Source of the DNA: Simiduia curdlanivorans
GTDB taxonomy: Bacteria; Pseudomonadota; Gammaproteobacteria; Pseudomonadales; Cellvibrionaceae
Length of the DNA stretch: 64,000 bases
Assembly (NCBI RefSeq): GCF_030409605.1
Contig: NZ_JAUFQG010000004.1
Span: 2,048,501 to 2,112,500, forward strand
Direction: 5' to 3'
The notes beneath the pieces are model-generated. The model did not search any database. It was given only the letters and a program-made list of their open reading frames with translations, and was not told the DNA's origin. The translations under genes were made by a program, and so were the position numbers. Of the stretch, positions 52,394 through 61,124 are shown in pieces (the first letter of the stretch is position 1; each line of letters starts with the position of its first letter).

Positions 52394-53749
52394 TTAACTA
52401 AACACTTTTTGTAAGTAGGGGTTGAGGAATTTTCCCTCTGGGTCGAGCGCTTGCCTGACCTGTAAAAAGGCTTGCCACTGCGGGTAAAGCGCCTGCAAGT
52501 CTTGGCCGTTTAGGGTATTGATTTTGCCCCAGTGCGGGCGACCACCGTACTTTTTAAATATGGGCTCGATGGCGGCGAAATAGGGCTGATAGTCTTCGTT
52601 AAAGTAGCGATGTACTGCGATTGAAATGGTGTCTCGTTGGTAAAAGGGGCTGAGCCAAATATCGTCGCCTTTAACGAAGCGAACCTCGATGGGAAAAAAC
52701 ACCTCAGAGAAGTTTTTCTCCAGCACTTGCCGTATCTCAGCGACGGCCTTCAAGCCCTCGCTGCGCGGTAGATGGTATTCCATTTCGTTAAATCGAACAT
52801 TGCGCTCAAGGGTATAGTTTTCCCAGCTAGCCGCGATGCTCACTTCTTTGTCGATGGTTTTCATGTAGCTGGACAGTACCAACTCGCGTATTTTTGGACT
52901 GAAGCCGAGCCAGTCGCGGATATCTTTTAAGGTTTCTGCGCCGTCGTTTTGATCTATTTTTTCCGTGCTACTCACCGGTTCGTCGGTGAAATTATGTACA
53001 TCGGTAAAACCCATTCCAGAGAAGGGAATGTAATAAAATTCCATATTGCGGTTGTGGTCGGCCAAGTGTTCGGCGCTTTCCAAAATGTCTTCAATGGGCA
53101 GCCATTCGGTTTCGCGCTTGAGTTTATAGGGCTTAACGTTGGCCAGTGTTAGTTCGGTGACCACACCTAGGGCGCCTAAATTGACCCGCGCGGCATTAAA
53201 CAACTCGGTATTGGTGTTGGCATTACAGCGCATCAGTTCGCCGTTGGCGCAAACCAATTGCAGCTCGGTGATAAAGCTGGATAGGCAGCCTATTTGCGCG
53301 CCGGTGCCGTGGGTGGCGGTGGCGAGAGCCCCGGCCAAGCTTTGCTCGTCGATATCGGGCATGTTGATCAAGGCTTGGTTAGCCTTGGCTAAGGCCTCGC
53401 CTAAATCACCTAAGCGGGTTCCCGCTGCGATAGTGGCGCGATGATCTTCGGTACTTAGCACGCCCGTGAGCCTAGATAAGGAAATGAGTGTGTCATCGGT
53501 GGGCACTAGGGCCGAAAAAGAGTGGCCTGAGCCTACCGGGCGCACGGTGCCGGTGGCGGTTTTCACTAGGGTTTGCAACTCCGCAACCGATGCTGGTGCA
53601 AAGCGCTGTTTAGGTAGGCAGCTTTGCGAGCCAGACCAATTGCGCCAGGGAATTGGACGGCTGGCGGCTAGTAGCGGCATGGGCAGGGCCGAGAGCGTGG
53701 CAAGTTGTACCATTTGCGTGAGTAGCGAGCGACGCTTGACTGGCCTCAT
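52394..53749 (-). CDS. Exported FAD-dependent aldonolactone oxidase-like protein
   Basis: A 451-residue flavoenzyme from the ATG at 53749. The N-terminus RPVKRRSLL plus a hydrophobic stretch is a Tat-type signal. The FAD domain has VRPVGSGHSFSALVPTDDTLISL and GALATATHGTGAQIG. The D-arabinono-1,4-lactone oxidase C-terminal domain ends with RPHWGKINTL and the usual LDPEGKFLNPYLQ. Its ATG overlaps the stop of the cytochrome c gene (ATGA), so electrons from the flavin are likely passed to that cytochrome. True substrate unknown. Confidence 0.88.
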   Translation of the reverse strand: MRPVKRRSLLTQMVQLATLSALPMPLLAASRPIPWRNWSGSQSCLPKQRFAPASVAELQTLVKTATGTVRPVGSGHSFSALVPTDDTLISLSRLTGVLSTEDHRATIAAGTRLGDLGEALAKANQALINMPDIDEQSLAGALATATHGTGAQIGCLSSFITELQLVCANGELMRCNANTNTELFNAARVNLGALGVVTELTLANVKPYKLKRETEWLPIEDILESAEHLADHNRNMEFYYIPFSGMGFTDVHNFTDEPVSSTEKIDQNDGAETLKDIRDWLGFSPKIRELVLSSYMKTIDKEVSIAASWENYTLERNVRFNEMEYHLPRSEGLKAVAEIRQVLEKNFSEVFFPIEVRFVKGDDIWLSPFYQRDTISIAVHRYFNEDYQPYFAAIEPIFKKYGGRPHWGKINTLNGQDLQALYPQWQAFLQVRQALDPEGKFLNPYLQKVFS

Positions 53750-54129
53750 GGTTGCGCGTCCTCGGCTGGTGTTGCCATAAAGTGAATCAGCGCTTCGAAG
53801 TCTTCGGCACTGCAATCCATGCACATGCCGAGCGGCGGCATGCCGCCAAAACCGTCGATAACATGGTTTAACAGCTGGTCCATGCCCTGTTCCAGTCTCG
53901 GCTGCCAAGCTTTAGCATCGCCGGTGAGCGGCGCCCGGCTGCCGGCATTCACGTGGCAGGCGTAGCAGCTGCGCTGATAGAGAGCCGCTAAATCGGCATT
54001 TTCTGGCATCATCGAACGTGGATTTGGTGTACCGGATGAGTTTGGCTCGCCGCAGCCCAGCAACAGTAAACTCGTGCAAAAGAGTGTCAGTAAATTACAT
54101 TTAACCGTGTGGTATTGGTTCAGGGGCAT
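53746..54129 (-). CDS. Small cytochrome c, probable lipoprotein
   Basis: A 127-residue protein with a lipoprotein-type signal (TLFCTSLLLLGC). One haem-binding CYACH motif sits at ~60, and the cytochrome c5-type end is GFGGMPPLGMCMDCSAEDFEALIHFM with the axial Met region and an extra Cys pair. Its stop overlaps the lactone oxidase start by four bases, so it is the first gene of a three-gene operon and the likely electron acceptor. Confidence 0.9.
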   Translation of the reverse strand: MPLNQYHTVKCNLLTLFCTSLLLLGCGEPNSSGTPNPRSMMPENADLAALYQRSCYACHVNAGSRAPLTGDAKAWQPRLEQGMDQLLNHVIDGFGGMPPLGMCMDCSAEDFEALIHFMATPAEDAQP

Positions 54130-54697
54130 AGGGGTATTATCCGTTGCTGGCCGTCGGCGCTTAACACTAAAGCATTAAAGTTAGCTACTACTAGCTTTTA
54201 AGGTTAAGTGATGGCGTGAGGTTGGTCAAGCAGGATTTGTTGCGCATGGGTTTCGATCCAATTTATCCCGTTTGCGCAGGTGTCCGGCGACGGGCTCAGT
54301 ACCGGCATTGGAGGAAACCAAGTACCGCTGTCTCAGGCTTACTAACTAAGGTCGAGCTGCCGGCTTTCGAATGGCGCGGGTAAATTAAAGCCAAAGGCCG
54401 ATTGCGCGGCATGAATGGCGCAACTCTGGCAGGTTAACGGCTGTTACGCCTCGATATTTGGCGCCGTTTAGTTGGGGACTGTAGGAGCTATAGCGGCAGA
54501 CGCCTGCGGTAACCTACAACTTGATCCAGCCAGGCCGGGTGTTTTGGTCTATGGGGTTGTCGAATCAGTTGCCGAAGCATTGGCCCTTAACCTCCATACA
54601 CCGTTTCACGCCGCTGCAGTAACGCATTGTTACGATTTCGTCTCTGGCCACGCCCAAGGTATAGTGTGGCCTCTGTCGATGTTGCCTCGAGAAAATT
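54130..54697. other. Gene-free region before the YciC-like gene
   Basis: 568 bases with no supportable gene. A hairpin-forming stretch at about 54480-54519 (outer arms TGTAGG/CCTACA, inner GGCAGACGCCTGC) is reminiscent of REP elements. A 90-codon frame (54472-54744) overlaps the next gene and has no homology signal. Promoters for the two divergent genes must lie here. Confidence 0.4.
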
Positions 54698-55393
54698 ATG
54701 ACCAGTGCCTTTCCGCTTTTGCTAGATGCATGGCGTTTTTTTAAGCAGCACCTGTGGGCCATTAGTTTATTAATTATCCCCGTGGTTATTCCTCTGGAGT
54801 TAGTTAAGTCGCTGCTTGGCCTACGCGTACAGAGTTCGGAAATTAACGACGGCAATCTGTGGGCCGGGTTGGTGCTGGGGCTGTTATTTGCGCCGCTATA
54901 CCAAGGCGCATTGATTCACTATATTGCCGCGCAGTTGCGTGGAATCGACACCGGCTTGTCTGAGTGCTTTGCCCTTGGCTTGCGCTACTGGCTGCCCCTG
55001 GCGCTGCTCTATCTAGTGACCGGTTTACTCAGCATTGTGGGTTTTTTACTGCTTATTTTTCCTGGTTTTTTCTTGATGAGTCGCTTTGCCTATGCCGATT
55101 TGTATTGCGTCTTGCACGGTATGGGGCCGCAGCAGGCGGTGCTAAAAAGCTGGCACGACAGTCGCGCCGACTTCGCTCTGTTGTTGACCGGCTTAGTGGT
55201 TATCTATAGCGCGGTTTTTCTGGCGAGCTTTGGCGTGAGTTCGTTTTTACAATCGCTGAATACGGCGCAAGGGCTATCGTTGGTGCTGACTAGTGCCATC
55301 GAAGCGGTGCTTTCAGCGATGTTTACGCTGTTCGCTTTTCGAGTGTTTAGCCAGTCTGCCGAGCGCTTTAATAGTGAAGATAAACTGCACTAA
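54698..55393 (+). CDS. YciC/UPF0259-like polytopic membrane protein
   Basis: A 231-residue protein with about six membrane segments. The pattern AWRFFKQHLWAISLLIIPVVIPLELV at the start, FPGFFLMSRFAYADLYCVLHGMGPQQAVLKSW in the middle and a short charged C-terminus resembles the YciC (UPF0259)/glycerophosphoryl-diesterase membrane-domain group. Function unknown. It converges with the TetR gene, overlapping by four bases. Confidence 0.7.
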   Translation: MTSAFPLLLDAWRFFKQHLWAISLLIIPVVIPLELVKSLLGLRVQSSEINDGNLWAGLVLGLLFAPLYQGALIHYIAAQLRGIDTGLSECFALGLRYWLPLALLYLVTGLLSIVGFLLLIFPGFFLMSRFAYADLYCVLHGMGPQQAVLKSWHDSRADFALLLTGLVVIYSAVFLASFGVSSFLQSLNTAQGLSLVLTSAIEAVLSAMFTLFAFRVFSQSAERFNSEDKLH

Positions 55394-56028
55394 AGTAGAA
55401 TTTTGCGCCAATACATTTGCAGCATGTCGGTGGCTTCGTTTAGGGCGAAGTCGATAGGCATGTCTGGATCTTCCAGCGCCAACTCAATAGCGCTGGTGCC
55501 CATCTGAAGAATTAAACGCATGCGGCGCAGGTTGTCTGGGTCGGTATCGAGCTTTAGCGGCTGTGCCCAGTTTTCGGTGGCCCATTGACTCATGGCGTAA
55601 TGGGATTCGAGTAGCACGTCTTGCATCACCGGCAGCGCCCGCAAAGCGCGTAGCAAGGCTAGCCCGGCTGGCCCGTTCAAGGTGACCTCCAATGTCTCTT
55701 GCAATAATTCTCTTAAATTATCGATTAAGGCATTGGCGTCATCCGGCGCAAAATAGCGGTTCGACCAAGCCACCAAAACTTGGTTTTGCTTGTCCATCAG
55801 GCGTGCACCTAGGGTGTAGAGCACGGCGTATTTATTGGGGAAATAACGGTACAGCGCCGGCACAGTAATCGCCGCGCGCTCGGCGATGTTGTTGGTGGAG
55901 ATGGAGTCGACACCGCGCTCCTCTAACAGCTCTGCCGCCGCGCGCAAAATACGCTCGTAGGTCTCTATGGCGCGCGCTTGCTGGGGCTTATTTTTTTCCA
56001 ACAAGGGTTTGGGCAGTTCACGACTCAT
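55390..56028 (-). CDS. TetR family transcriptional regulator
   Basis: A 212-residue regulator. The N-terminal helix-turn-helix (ILRAAAELLEERGVDSISTNNIAERAAITVPALYRYFPNKYAVLYTL) is followed by an all-helical ligand-binding domain. Its start lies inside the 3' end of the MOSC gene (11-base overlap), so it is probably cotranscribed with the cofactor operon. Confidence 0.93.
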   Translation of the reverse strand: MSRELPKPLLEKNKPQQARAIETYERILRAAAELLEERGVDSISTNNIAERAAITVPALYRYFPNKYAVLYTLGARLMDKQNQVLVAWSNRYFAPDDANALIDNLRELLQETLEVTLNGPAGLALLRALRALPVMQDVLLESHYAMSQWATENWAQPLKLDTDPDNLRRMRLILQMGTSAIELALEDPDMPIDFALNEATDMLQMYWRKILL

Positions 56029-56926
56029 CGTGTAATACCTGAAATGTGTCGCCCACTAACAGGAGGCTGGATTGCGCGTGTGCTAGGTAAGCATTTTCGC
56101 CGAAAGCTGCCGCTTTGGGGTTGGCGGGTTTGGCATACTCGCCCTTGCCGTAGGCGGGCATGCTGTTGATGTCGCGCAGGGTGATATAAGGTTCCATGGT
56201 GGGGTGCTTGGCAGCCGTCATTTGATCGATACTTGGCATCACGCAGCGCTCACAGGGGTAGCCGAACCGAATCTGGTAGCCTTGGCCAGCTAATCCGGCA
56301 AGCCGATGTTCCGCGAAGGCGGCGAGACCTGTGATAACTAAATTCGGGCGAAAGCGGTTCATCGGCACCGGCGTTTCACCCTTGGCCACGAGCGCGCTGT
56401 TTAACGCATCGAGGCTGGCTTGGTTGGCAATTAACAAAGGCGCCATATCGGCGAAAACTGTGTGTGTTTGCGCACCTAAATACTGCGGTTTAGACATGGG
56501 TCTCGGCTGATTTGCTAGGCGCACCAAGCGCCACTTTTTTTGCTTCGCTAGGTTTGGCTCATTTGCGTGCAGCCCATCTAAGGCGTCGCTGAGCCAGGCG
56601 CTAACAGCGTCGCCCTCATCGAGTACTTGTACTTCATCGTTCCAAATAGTGGCGCTAAAGGGCGTGCCGGTGCCGGCATATTGGCGCGCGATGGCGCATT
56701 CGCCCTGGCTGCTTTTTAGAATTAAGTGGCTCTCGGTTAATTGGGTTTGAATCAGCGCCATGGCAGGCAAGCGGCGCTGGGTGACGAATTTATTCTTGTC
56801 GTCGATGATCATCCAGCGGCGGTCGTCCTCCAGGCCGCGAATGTCCAGCTGGGCCCGCTCTAGGCGGATACCGCGTAAACTTTTGACTGGGTAAATAAAC
56901 AAATCTGTGACACGAATACTCATCAT
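56018..56926 (-). CDS. MOSC domain protein (YcbX-like, without ferredoxin domain)
   Basis: Binds the molybdenum cofactor through its MOSC domain. The 302 residues have an N-terminal MOSC beta-barrel (VTDLFIYPVKSLRGIRLERA) and a C-terminal MOSC domain with FRPNLVITG and GYPCERCVMPSIDQMT, including the conserved Cys. YcbX relatives detoxify N-hydroxylated bases; the ferredoxin extension of E. coli YcbX is absent. It follows the Moco synthesis genes after 43 bases. Confidence 0.92.
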   Translation of the reverse strand: MMSIRVTDLFIYPVKSLRGIRLERAQLDIRGLEDDRRWMIIDDKNKFVTQRRLPAMALIQTQLTESHLILKSSQGECAIARQYAGTGTPFSATIWNDEVQVLDEGDAVSAWLSDALDGLHANEPNLAKQKKWRLVRLANQPRPMSKPQYLGAQTHTVFADMAPLLIANQASLDALNSALVAKGETPVPMNRFRPNLVITGLAAFAEHRLAGLAGQGYQIRFGYPCERCVMPSIDQMTAAKHPTMEPYITLRDINSMPAYGKGEYAKPANPKAAAFGENAYLAHAQSSLLLVGDTFQVLHDES

Positions 56927-56969
56927 CGGCCCTGCCTTGGCTATGGATGTCTATTAATGTGTGCGGGTC

Positions 56970-57278
56970 TCAGTCGTGCTTTTTAGCAAAGGTGGCAAGT
57001 TGCTCCGCGCTCGCCGTTTGTTGGTACTTATCTTTCCATTCGCTGTAGGGCATCCCGTAAATGCGCTCGCGCGCCTCTTCGTAATCGATGCTCAAATTTT
57101 TCTCGTCGGCGGCGCTCACATACCATTTACTTAAACAGTTGCGACAAAAACCGGCGAGGTTCATTAAGTCGATATTTTGCGTATCTTTGCGCGAATCTAA
57201 ATGGGCGAGCAGGCGCCGAAAGGCCGCCGCTTCCAATTCGATTTGTGTTTGCGCATCTAATTCTGAAATTTTGGTCAC
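56970..57278 (-). CDS. DUF1244 family protein
   Basis: A 102-residue helical protein conserved in many proteobacteria, of unknown function. It has the characteristic FRRLLAHLDSRKDTQNIDLMNLAGFCRNCLSKWY core (shown here only in part as the FCRNCLSKWY Cys pair) and the YGMPYSEWK segment. Its ATG overlaps the moeA stop (ATGA), so it is translated together with moeA. Confidence 0.9.
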   Translation of the reverse strand: MTKISELDAQTQIELEAAAFRRLLAHLDSRKDTQNIDLMNLAGFCRNCLSKWYVSAADEKNLSIDYEEARERIYGMPYSEWKDKYQQTASAEQLATFAKKHD

Positions 57279-58495
57279 GAGAGTAGCTCACTGAATAAAA
57301 GAGTGGGAAGAAAATCGCCTTCGCTGACGCTGGTGTGTGGTGCAACCAGCGCTAAGGCATTGGCCCAGACGGTGGAGGATAACACACCCGAGTTTTGGTC
57401 TGGGTAGGCGTCTAGGCTGGCGTTATCTTGTACTTTAACGCGCAAGTATTCCTGCCGTACCTGAGATTTCTGACGGGTAAAATTGGCGCGCATGGGCACA
57501 ATTAACGGCCGGCCATTTGCACCTTGCAAGGTTTTAATGAACGGCCGCACGAACAGTAAAAAGGTCACGAATACGGCCACCGGGTTGCCGGGTAAGCCAA
57601 AAAACGGTGTCTGCCCGAGCCGGCCAAAGGCCAGCGGCTTGCCGGGTTTGAGCGCCAGTTTCCAGACGTCGAGCTGGCCTAGCTGTTCGACACAGGCTTT
57701 TACGTGGTCCTCTTCGCCCACCGACACACCGCCGGTGCTGATGACGAGGTCGGCACTTGCCGCCGCCTGTTGCAGTGCGGCGAGAGTGGCTGCATGGCTA
57801 TCTTCAACCACAGCGCAGTAACTAATTTCGGCGCCCAATTTGGTTAACAGCGCGCGCAACATGGGTTGATTGGAGTTGTAAATTTTACCCGCACTCAGGG
57901 CTTGGCCTGGTTCAATTAATTCGTCGCCGGTGGCTAAAATGGCAACCTTAATGGACGCGACCACGTTTACCGATTGCACGCCAATGGCGGCCAGTAAGCC
58001 GAGATCTTGCGGTGCCAGGTGATGGCCCTTGGCTAGGATGCGGCTACCCTTGGCGATATCCGAACCGGCTAGGCGAATGTTGTTGTTTAGCGCTAGCTGG
58101 GCGGGAAATTTTATTTTTTCATTGATGCGTTCGCACACCTCCTGCATGGCCACGGCATTGGCGCCCGCTGGAATGGGGGCGCCGGTGAAAATGCGCGCGC
58201 AGCTGCCGGCTTTTAGTGGCGCGGCGGCTTGGCCAGCGGCGATGCGTTGGCTAATGGCGAGGCCATGGGCTTGCAGGTCTTTGTTGGCTAAGTCGTCAAT
58301 ATTGACGGCGTAGCCATCCATGGCGCTGTTATTGTCCGAGGGCACATCGATGCTGGAAAAAACATCCTGCGCCAAAATTTTTGCCAAGGCCTGGTCGAGT
58401 GCCACAGGTTCAACTTTTTGTACCGGTACAGCCTGTTGAAGAATGGCCGCTAGGGCATCATCGATGCTGGTGAGCGCGGGCTGGTGCTTATTCAT
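57275..58495 (-). CDS. moeA: Molybdopterin molybdotransferase MoeA
   Basis: Inserts molybdenum into adenylated molybdopterin. From the ATG at 58495 (overlapping the moaB stop) it has 406 residues; the frame extends 13 codons further inside moaB. Motifs include SAMDGYAV, the GAPIPAGANAVAMQE loop, ATGDELIEPG and STGGVSVGEEDHV, and GLPGNPVAVFVTF. Complete MoeA layout of four domains, ending with a C-terminal domain IV. Confidence 0.96.
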   Translation of the reverse strand: MNKHQPALTSIDDALAAILQQAVPVQKVEPVALDQALAKILAQDVFSSIDVPSDNNSAMDGYAVNIDDLANKDLQAHGLAISQRIAAGQAAAPLKAGSCARIFTGAPIPAGANAVAMQEVCERINEKIKFPAQLALNNNIRLAGSDIAKGSRILAKGHHLAPQDLGLLAAIGVQSVNVVASIKVAILATGDELIEPGQALSAGKIYNSNQPMLRALLTKLGAEISYCAVVEDSHAATLAALQQAAASADLVISTGGVSVGEEDHVKACVEQLGQLDVWKLALKPGKPLAFGRLGQTPFFGLPGNPVAVFVTFLLFVRPFIKTLQGANGRPLIVPMRANFTRQKSQVRQEYLRVKVQDNASLDAYPDQNSGVLSSTVWANALALVAPHTSVSEGDFLPTLLFSELLS

Positions 58496-59007
58496 GGCTG
58501 CTGTTTTTGTTGTAGCAGCGCGACGAAATTGCACGGTTTATGGCGCGCGTCCAATTGCTCTTGCAGCACTTTCCAGCCGGTGTTGCAGGCGTTGGTGGAG
58601 CCGGGCAAACAAAAAATTACGGTGTAGTTGGCAAGCCCGCCCAGTGCCCGCGATTGCATGGTGGAGCTGCCGATATCTTGGTAAGACACCTGGCGAAACA
58701 ATTCGCCAAAGCCGGTAATTTCTTTGTCGAGTAGGGGCGTGATGGCTTCGGGGGTGGAGTCGCGGCCAGAAAAACCGGTGCCGCCGGTTACTAAAATCGC
58801 GTGCACATGGGCATCGGCAATCCAGTTCGAGCAGGCGGCGCGAATTTGGTAGATGTCATCTTTTACGATGCGCTTTTGCACCAGCTTATGGCCCGCTTCC
58901 GTTAGGCGATCGATTAACGCTTGGCCCGAGCTGTCAGTGGCGTCGGTGCGGGTATCGGAAACGGTGAGTACGGCAATATTAAGGGCAACAAATGCAGTTG
59001 AGGTCAT
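58492..59007 (-). CDS. moaB: Molybdenum cofactor biosynthesis protein MoaB
   Basis: Molybdopterin adenylyltransferase-fold protein (MoaB/Mog family), 171 residues. It shows AVLTVSDTRT at the start, LVTGGTGFSGRDSTPEAI in the active site and the QVSYQDIGSSTMQSRALGG and FCLPGSTNAC segments. Overlaps mobB at its start and moeA at its end by four bases each. Confidence 0.95.
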   Translation of the reverse strand: MTSTAFVALNIAVLTVSDTRTDATDSSGQALIDRLTEAGHKLVQKRIVKDDIYQIRAACSNWIADAHVHAILVTGGTGFSGRDSTPEAITPLLDKEITGFGELFRQVSYQDIGSSTMQSRALGGLANYTVIFCLPGSTNACNTGWKVLQEQLDARHKPCNFVALLQQKQQP

Positions 59008-59519
59008 GCAGTTAATCCTGTGTGTGCAATGACAAAATTGGCAATGGCGTCGATATCATTGATGTCTAAACGCGGGCCAGCGCAGCCGTAGTCGGCCGGG
59101 TTAAGCTCGGCGCTATCGGTGGCGATGGCGAGTAAGTTTTCCACGGCATCGGGCAGCGAGGAGCGGTTATTTTGCGTGCGAATCACTTGAATTTTCGGGT
59201 GCTTGGCCAGTTTAAAGCCTTCGATGATAACGATGTCCACCGGGCTTAAGTGCGGCAGTAAATCGTCTAACTCGGGTTCCGCTTCATCTCTCAGTTCATG
59301 CATCAAGGCCCAGCGTTTTCCCGAGGCCAATAAGACTTCACTGGCGCCGGCTTCGCGGTGTTTAAAGCTGTCCCGTCCGGGTTGATCGATATCGCAACTG
59401 TGGTGCGCGTGCTTGATGGTGGATACCCGAAAACCGCGCGCGCACAACGCAGCCACGAGCTGTGTAACCAAGGTGGTCTTGCCGCTATTTTTCCAGCCGG
59501 TGATACCAAAAACTTTCAT
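59004..59519 (-). CDS. mobB: Molybdopterin-guanine dinucleotide biosynthesis adapter MobB
   Basis: GTP-binding protein that assists MobA in attaching GMP to molybdopterin. The 171 residues have the P-loop GWKNSGKTTL, then IKHAHHSCDIDQPGRDS (switch), and the Walker B IVIIEGFKLAKHPKI. First gene of the mobB-moaB-moeA-DUF1244-MOSC run; mobA itself is not in the window. Confidence 0.95.
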   Translation of the reverse strand: MKVFGITGWKNSGKTTLVTQLVAALCARGFRVSTIKHAHHSCDIDQPGRDSFKHREAGASEVLLASGKRWALMHELRDEAEPELDDLLPHLSPVDIVIIEGFKLAKHPKIQVIRTQNNRSSLPDAVENLLAIATDSAELNPADYGCAGPRLDINDIDAIANFVIAHTGLTA

Positions 59520-59574
59520 TGCCCAGATCGTCAGTTAAAGATTAGGTCGATAGTGAGGCTGGAATCTTACCAGA

Positions 59575-61002
59575 TTATTGCCACGGCACATGGTGGAACT
59601 GGTGGCAAGTTGCGCACTGTTGCAGTGGCTCTGCAGCGCTGCGATGGTGACAGCTGGTGCATTGAGAGCGCTCGGGTAGCAGTAGCTCGTCGGCCTGAGT
59701 GGAACTCGCTGCGGCGTGGCAGGATTGGCACCCGAGGGTGCCCTCGTGTTTTTTGTGGGAGAAGCGCGCGCCAAGGCTGGAGCGCTGCAACTGCCAAGGG
59801 CCTTGATCGGCTAAGTGGCTTAACGTTGCGCCTTTCAGTGTCGCGCTGTGGCAGTTTTGGCAAAGGTTTGAGTTAATCACCGCCAGCGCCTCTTGCTGCG
59901 GTTGCGCTGCGCCTAAATTGACGGCGTGGGCAACCATCGCGGCGAGATTGCCGTGCGGCCAAGGCGGCTCCTGCTCAGTCGCTTTTAGCTTGTGGCAACT
60001 GGCGCAGGCTTGATCAAATTGAATGGCTTGTGGTTCGCCGGCTTTGCGTTCATGACAGCTGTTGCAGGTCAATGACGCGGTGTCTCCTTGCTGCTCAAGC
60101 GCTAGGTGTTGTTGATGATTAAACTTGAGTGGGCTGGGCGTTACCCTGCGGTTAAATTCTGGGTGCTGGCCATCAAAATGTTCGAACGCCGTGAGCCCGT
60201 GTTCGCTGCCGGGGGTCAGGACGGCGCTGACGCTGCTGAGATCGGCGTGGCATTGGCTGCACAGGCGGTTGTCTGGGTTGATTAAGTTGGCCGGTTCGTT
60301 GTGCTCAAGGTGGCAGCTCACGCAGTTTGGGTGTACGCCGGTTTTTTCGCGGCTAAAGTGCCGCTCCATGGTATGGCACTGAAAGCAGGCTTGATTGGGT
60401 ACTTGCGCATGCTCGGCGATATGGCAGCTGGCGCAGGCCACCTTTTCGTGCGCTGGGTGCAGTGGTCCCGTGGCCAACCAGCGCTCGAGTGGGTGTTGAC
60501 TGGCACCAATGCTAGGCGGCGCTTCAGGGTTGTGCGGGGCTTGTGGTAATTCGCCAAATTGCGGTAACCAAAAGGGGATGGAGATGAGCGCGATTAGCAA
60601 CAGGGGCAAGCCCCAGGTCAACACCTGGCGCCCGCGCTTGGTCGCTGGGTCGCGGCGCTGCGGCAATGAAGCGAGATTATTCAGCCAGGAAAATTGAAAT
60701 TGCTGGTCTTTGGCTTGGCCGAGGTAGGTCAGCTCAACGCCCTTGCTGGGGCGCACCACATCGCCTGGGTTGAGTCGGTGCCGGGCGGCGCGCACACTGT
60801 TGACGGCAAGCGGGCAGGGCGCGTCAAGTAAAGGCTCGCCGCTGTCGTTGAGCCAAATACTGAATTCGAAACCGAGGGGGGCCCACAGGTGAGCATTGAG
60901 TGATTCGCCTAAGACGAGGCGATCGGTTTGCAGTACTAGGTCGTGCGAGCCCTCTGGCAGGCGTAATTCGATGTGGCAGCTGCCCGGCATGTGCGTGTCC
61001 AA
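59575..61002 (-). CDS. Membrane-anchored decahaem cytochrome c with FHA-like head
   Basis: A 475-residue protein. Residues ~1-115 form a beta-rich cytoplasmic head (LRLPEGSHDLVLQTDRLVLGES...RHRLNPGDVV) resembling an FHA phosphopeptide-binding fold. One helix (~126-147) crosses the membrane. The periplasmic part carries ten CxxCH motifs (CASCH, CFQCH, CVSCH, CSQCH, CNSCH, CASCH, CQNCH, CQSCH, CTSCH, CATCH), spaced in pairs as in cytochrome c3/c7-type wires. It is last in the module with a di-haem b-like protein and an FAD/FeS reductase, so it is the likely periplasmic electron outlet. Confidence 0.85.
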   Translation of the reverse strand: MDTHMPGSCHIELRLPEGSHDLVLQTDRLVLGESLNAHLWAPLGFEFSIWLNDSGEPLLDAPCPLAVNSVRAARHRLNPGDVVRPSKGVELTYLGQAKDQQFQFSWLNNLASLPQRRDPATKRGRQVLTWGLPLLLIALISIPFWLPQFGELPQAPHNPEAPPSIGASQHPLERWLATGPLHPAHEKVACASCHIAEHAQVPNQACFQCHTMERHFSREKTGVHPNCVSCHLEHNEPANLINPDNRLCSQCHADLSSVSAVLTPGSEHGLTAFEHFDGQHPEFNRRVTPSPLKFNHQQHLALEQQGDTASLTCNSCHERKAGEPQAIQFDQACASCHKLKATEQEPPWPHGNLAAMVAHAVNLGAAQPQQEALAVINSNLCQNCHSATLKGATLSHLADQGPWQLQRSSLGARFSHKKHEGTLGCQSCHAAASSTQADELLLPERSQCTSCHHRSAAEPLQQCATCHQFHHVPWQ

Positions 61003-61124
61003 TGAATAGGCGGTCTAATGCGTAATACAGTTCTGCCCGCTATAGGGTTCTATCAAGGGTTCTATCAGCGGTGCTGTTCTGTCTGTCATACCGCCCAACC
61101 GGCGTTTCGGTGGCGGGTCGAGAA

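Noticed and set aside
54472..54744. 90-codon frame before the YciC-like gene
   Set aside because: Overlaps the start of a better supported membrane protein gene in another frame and has no family signal.
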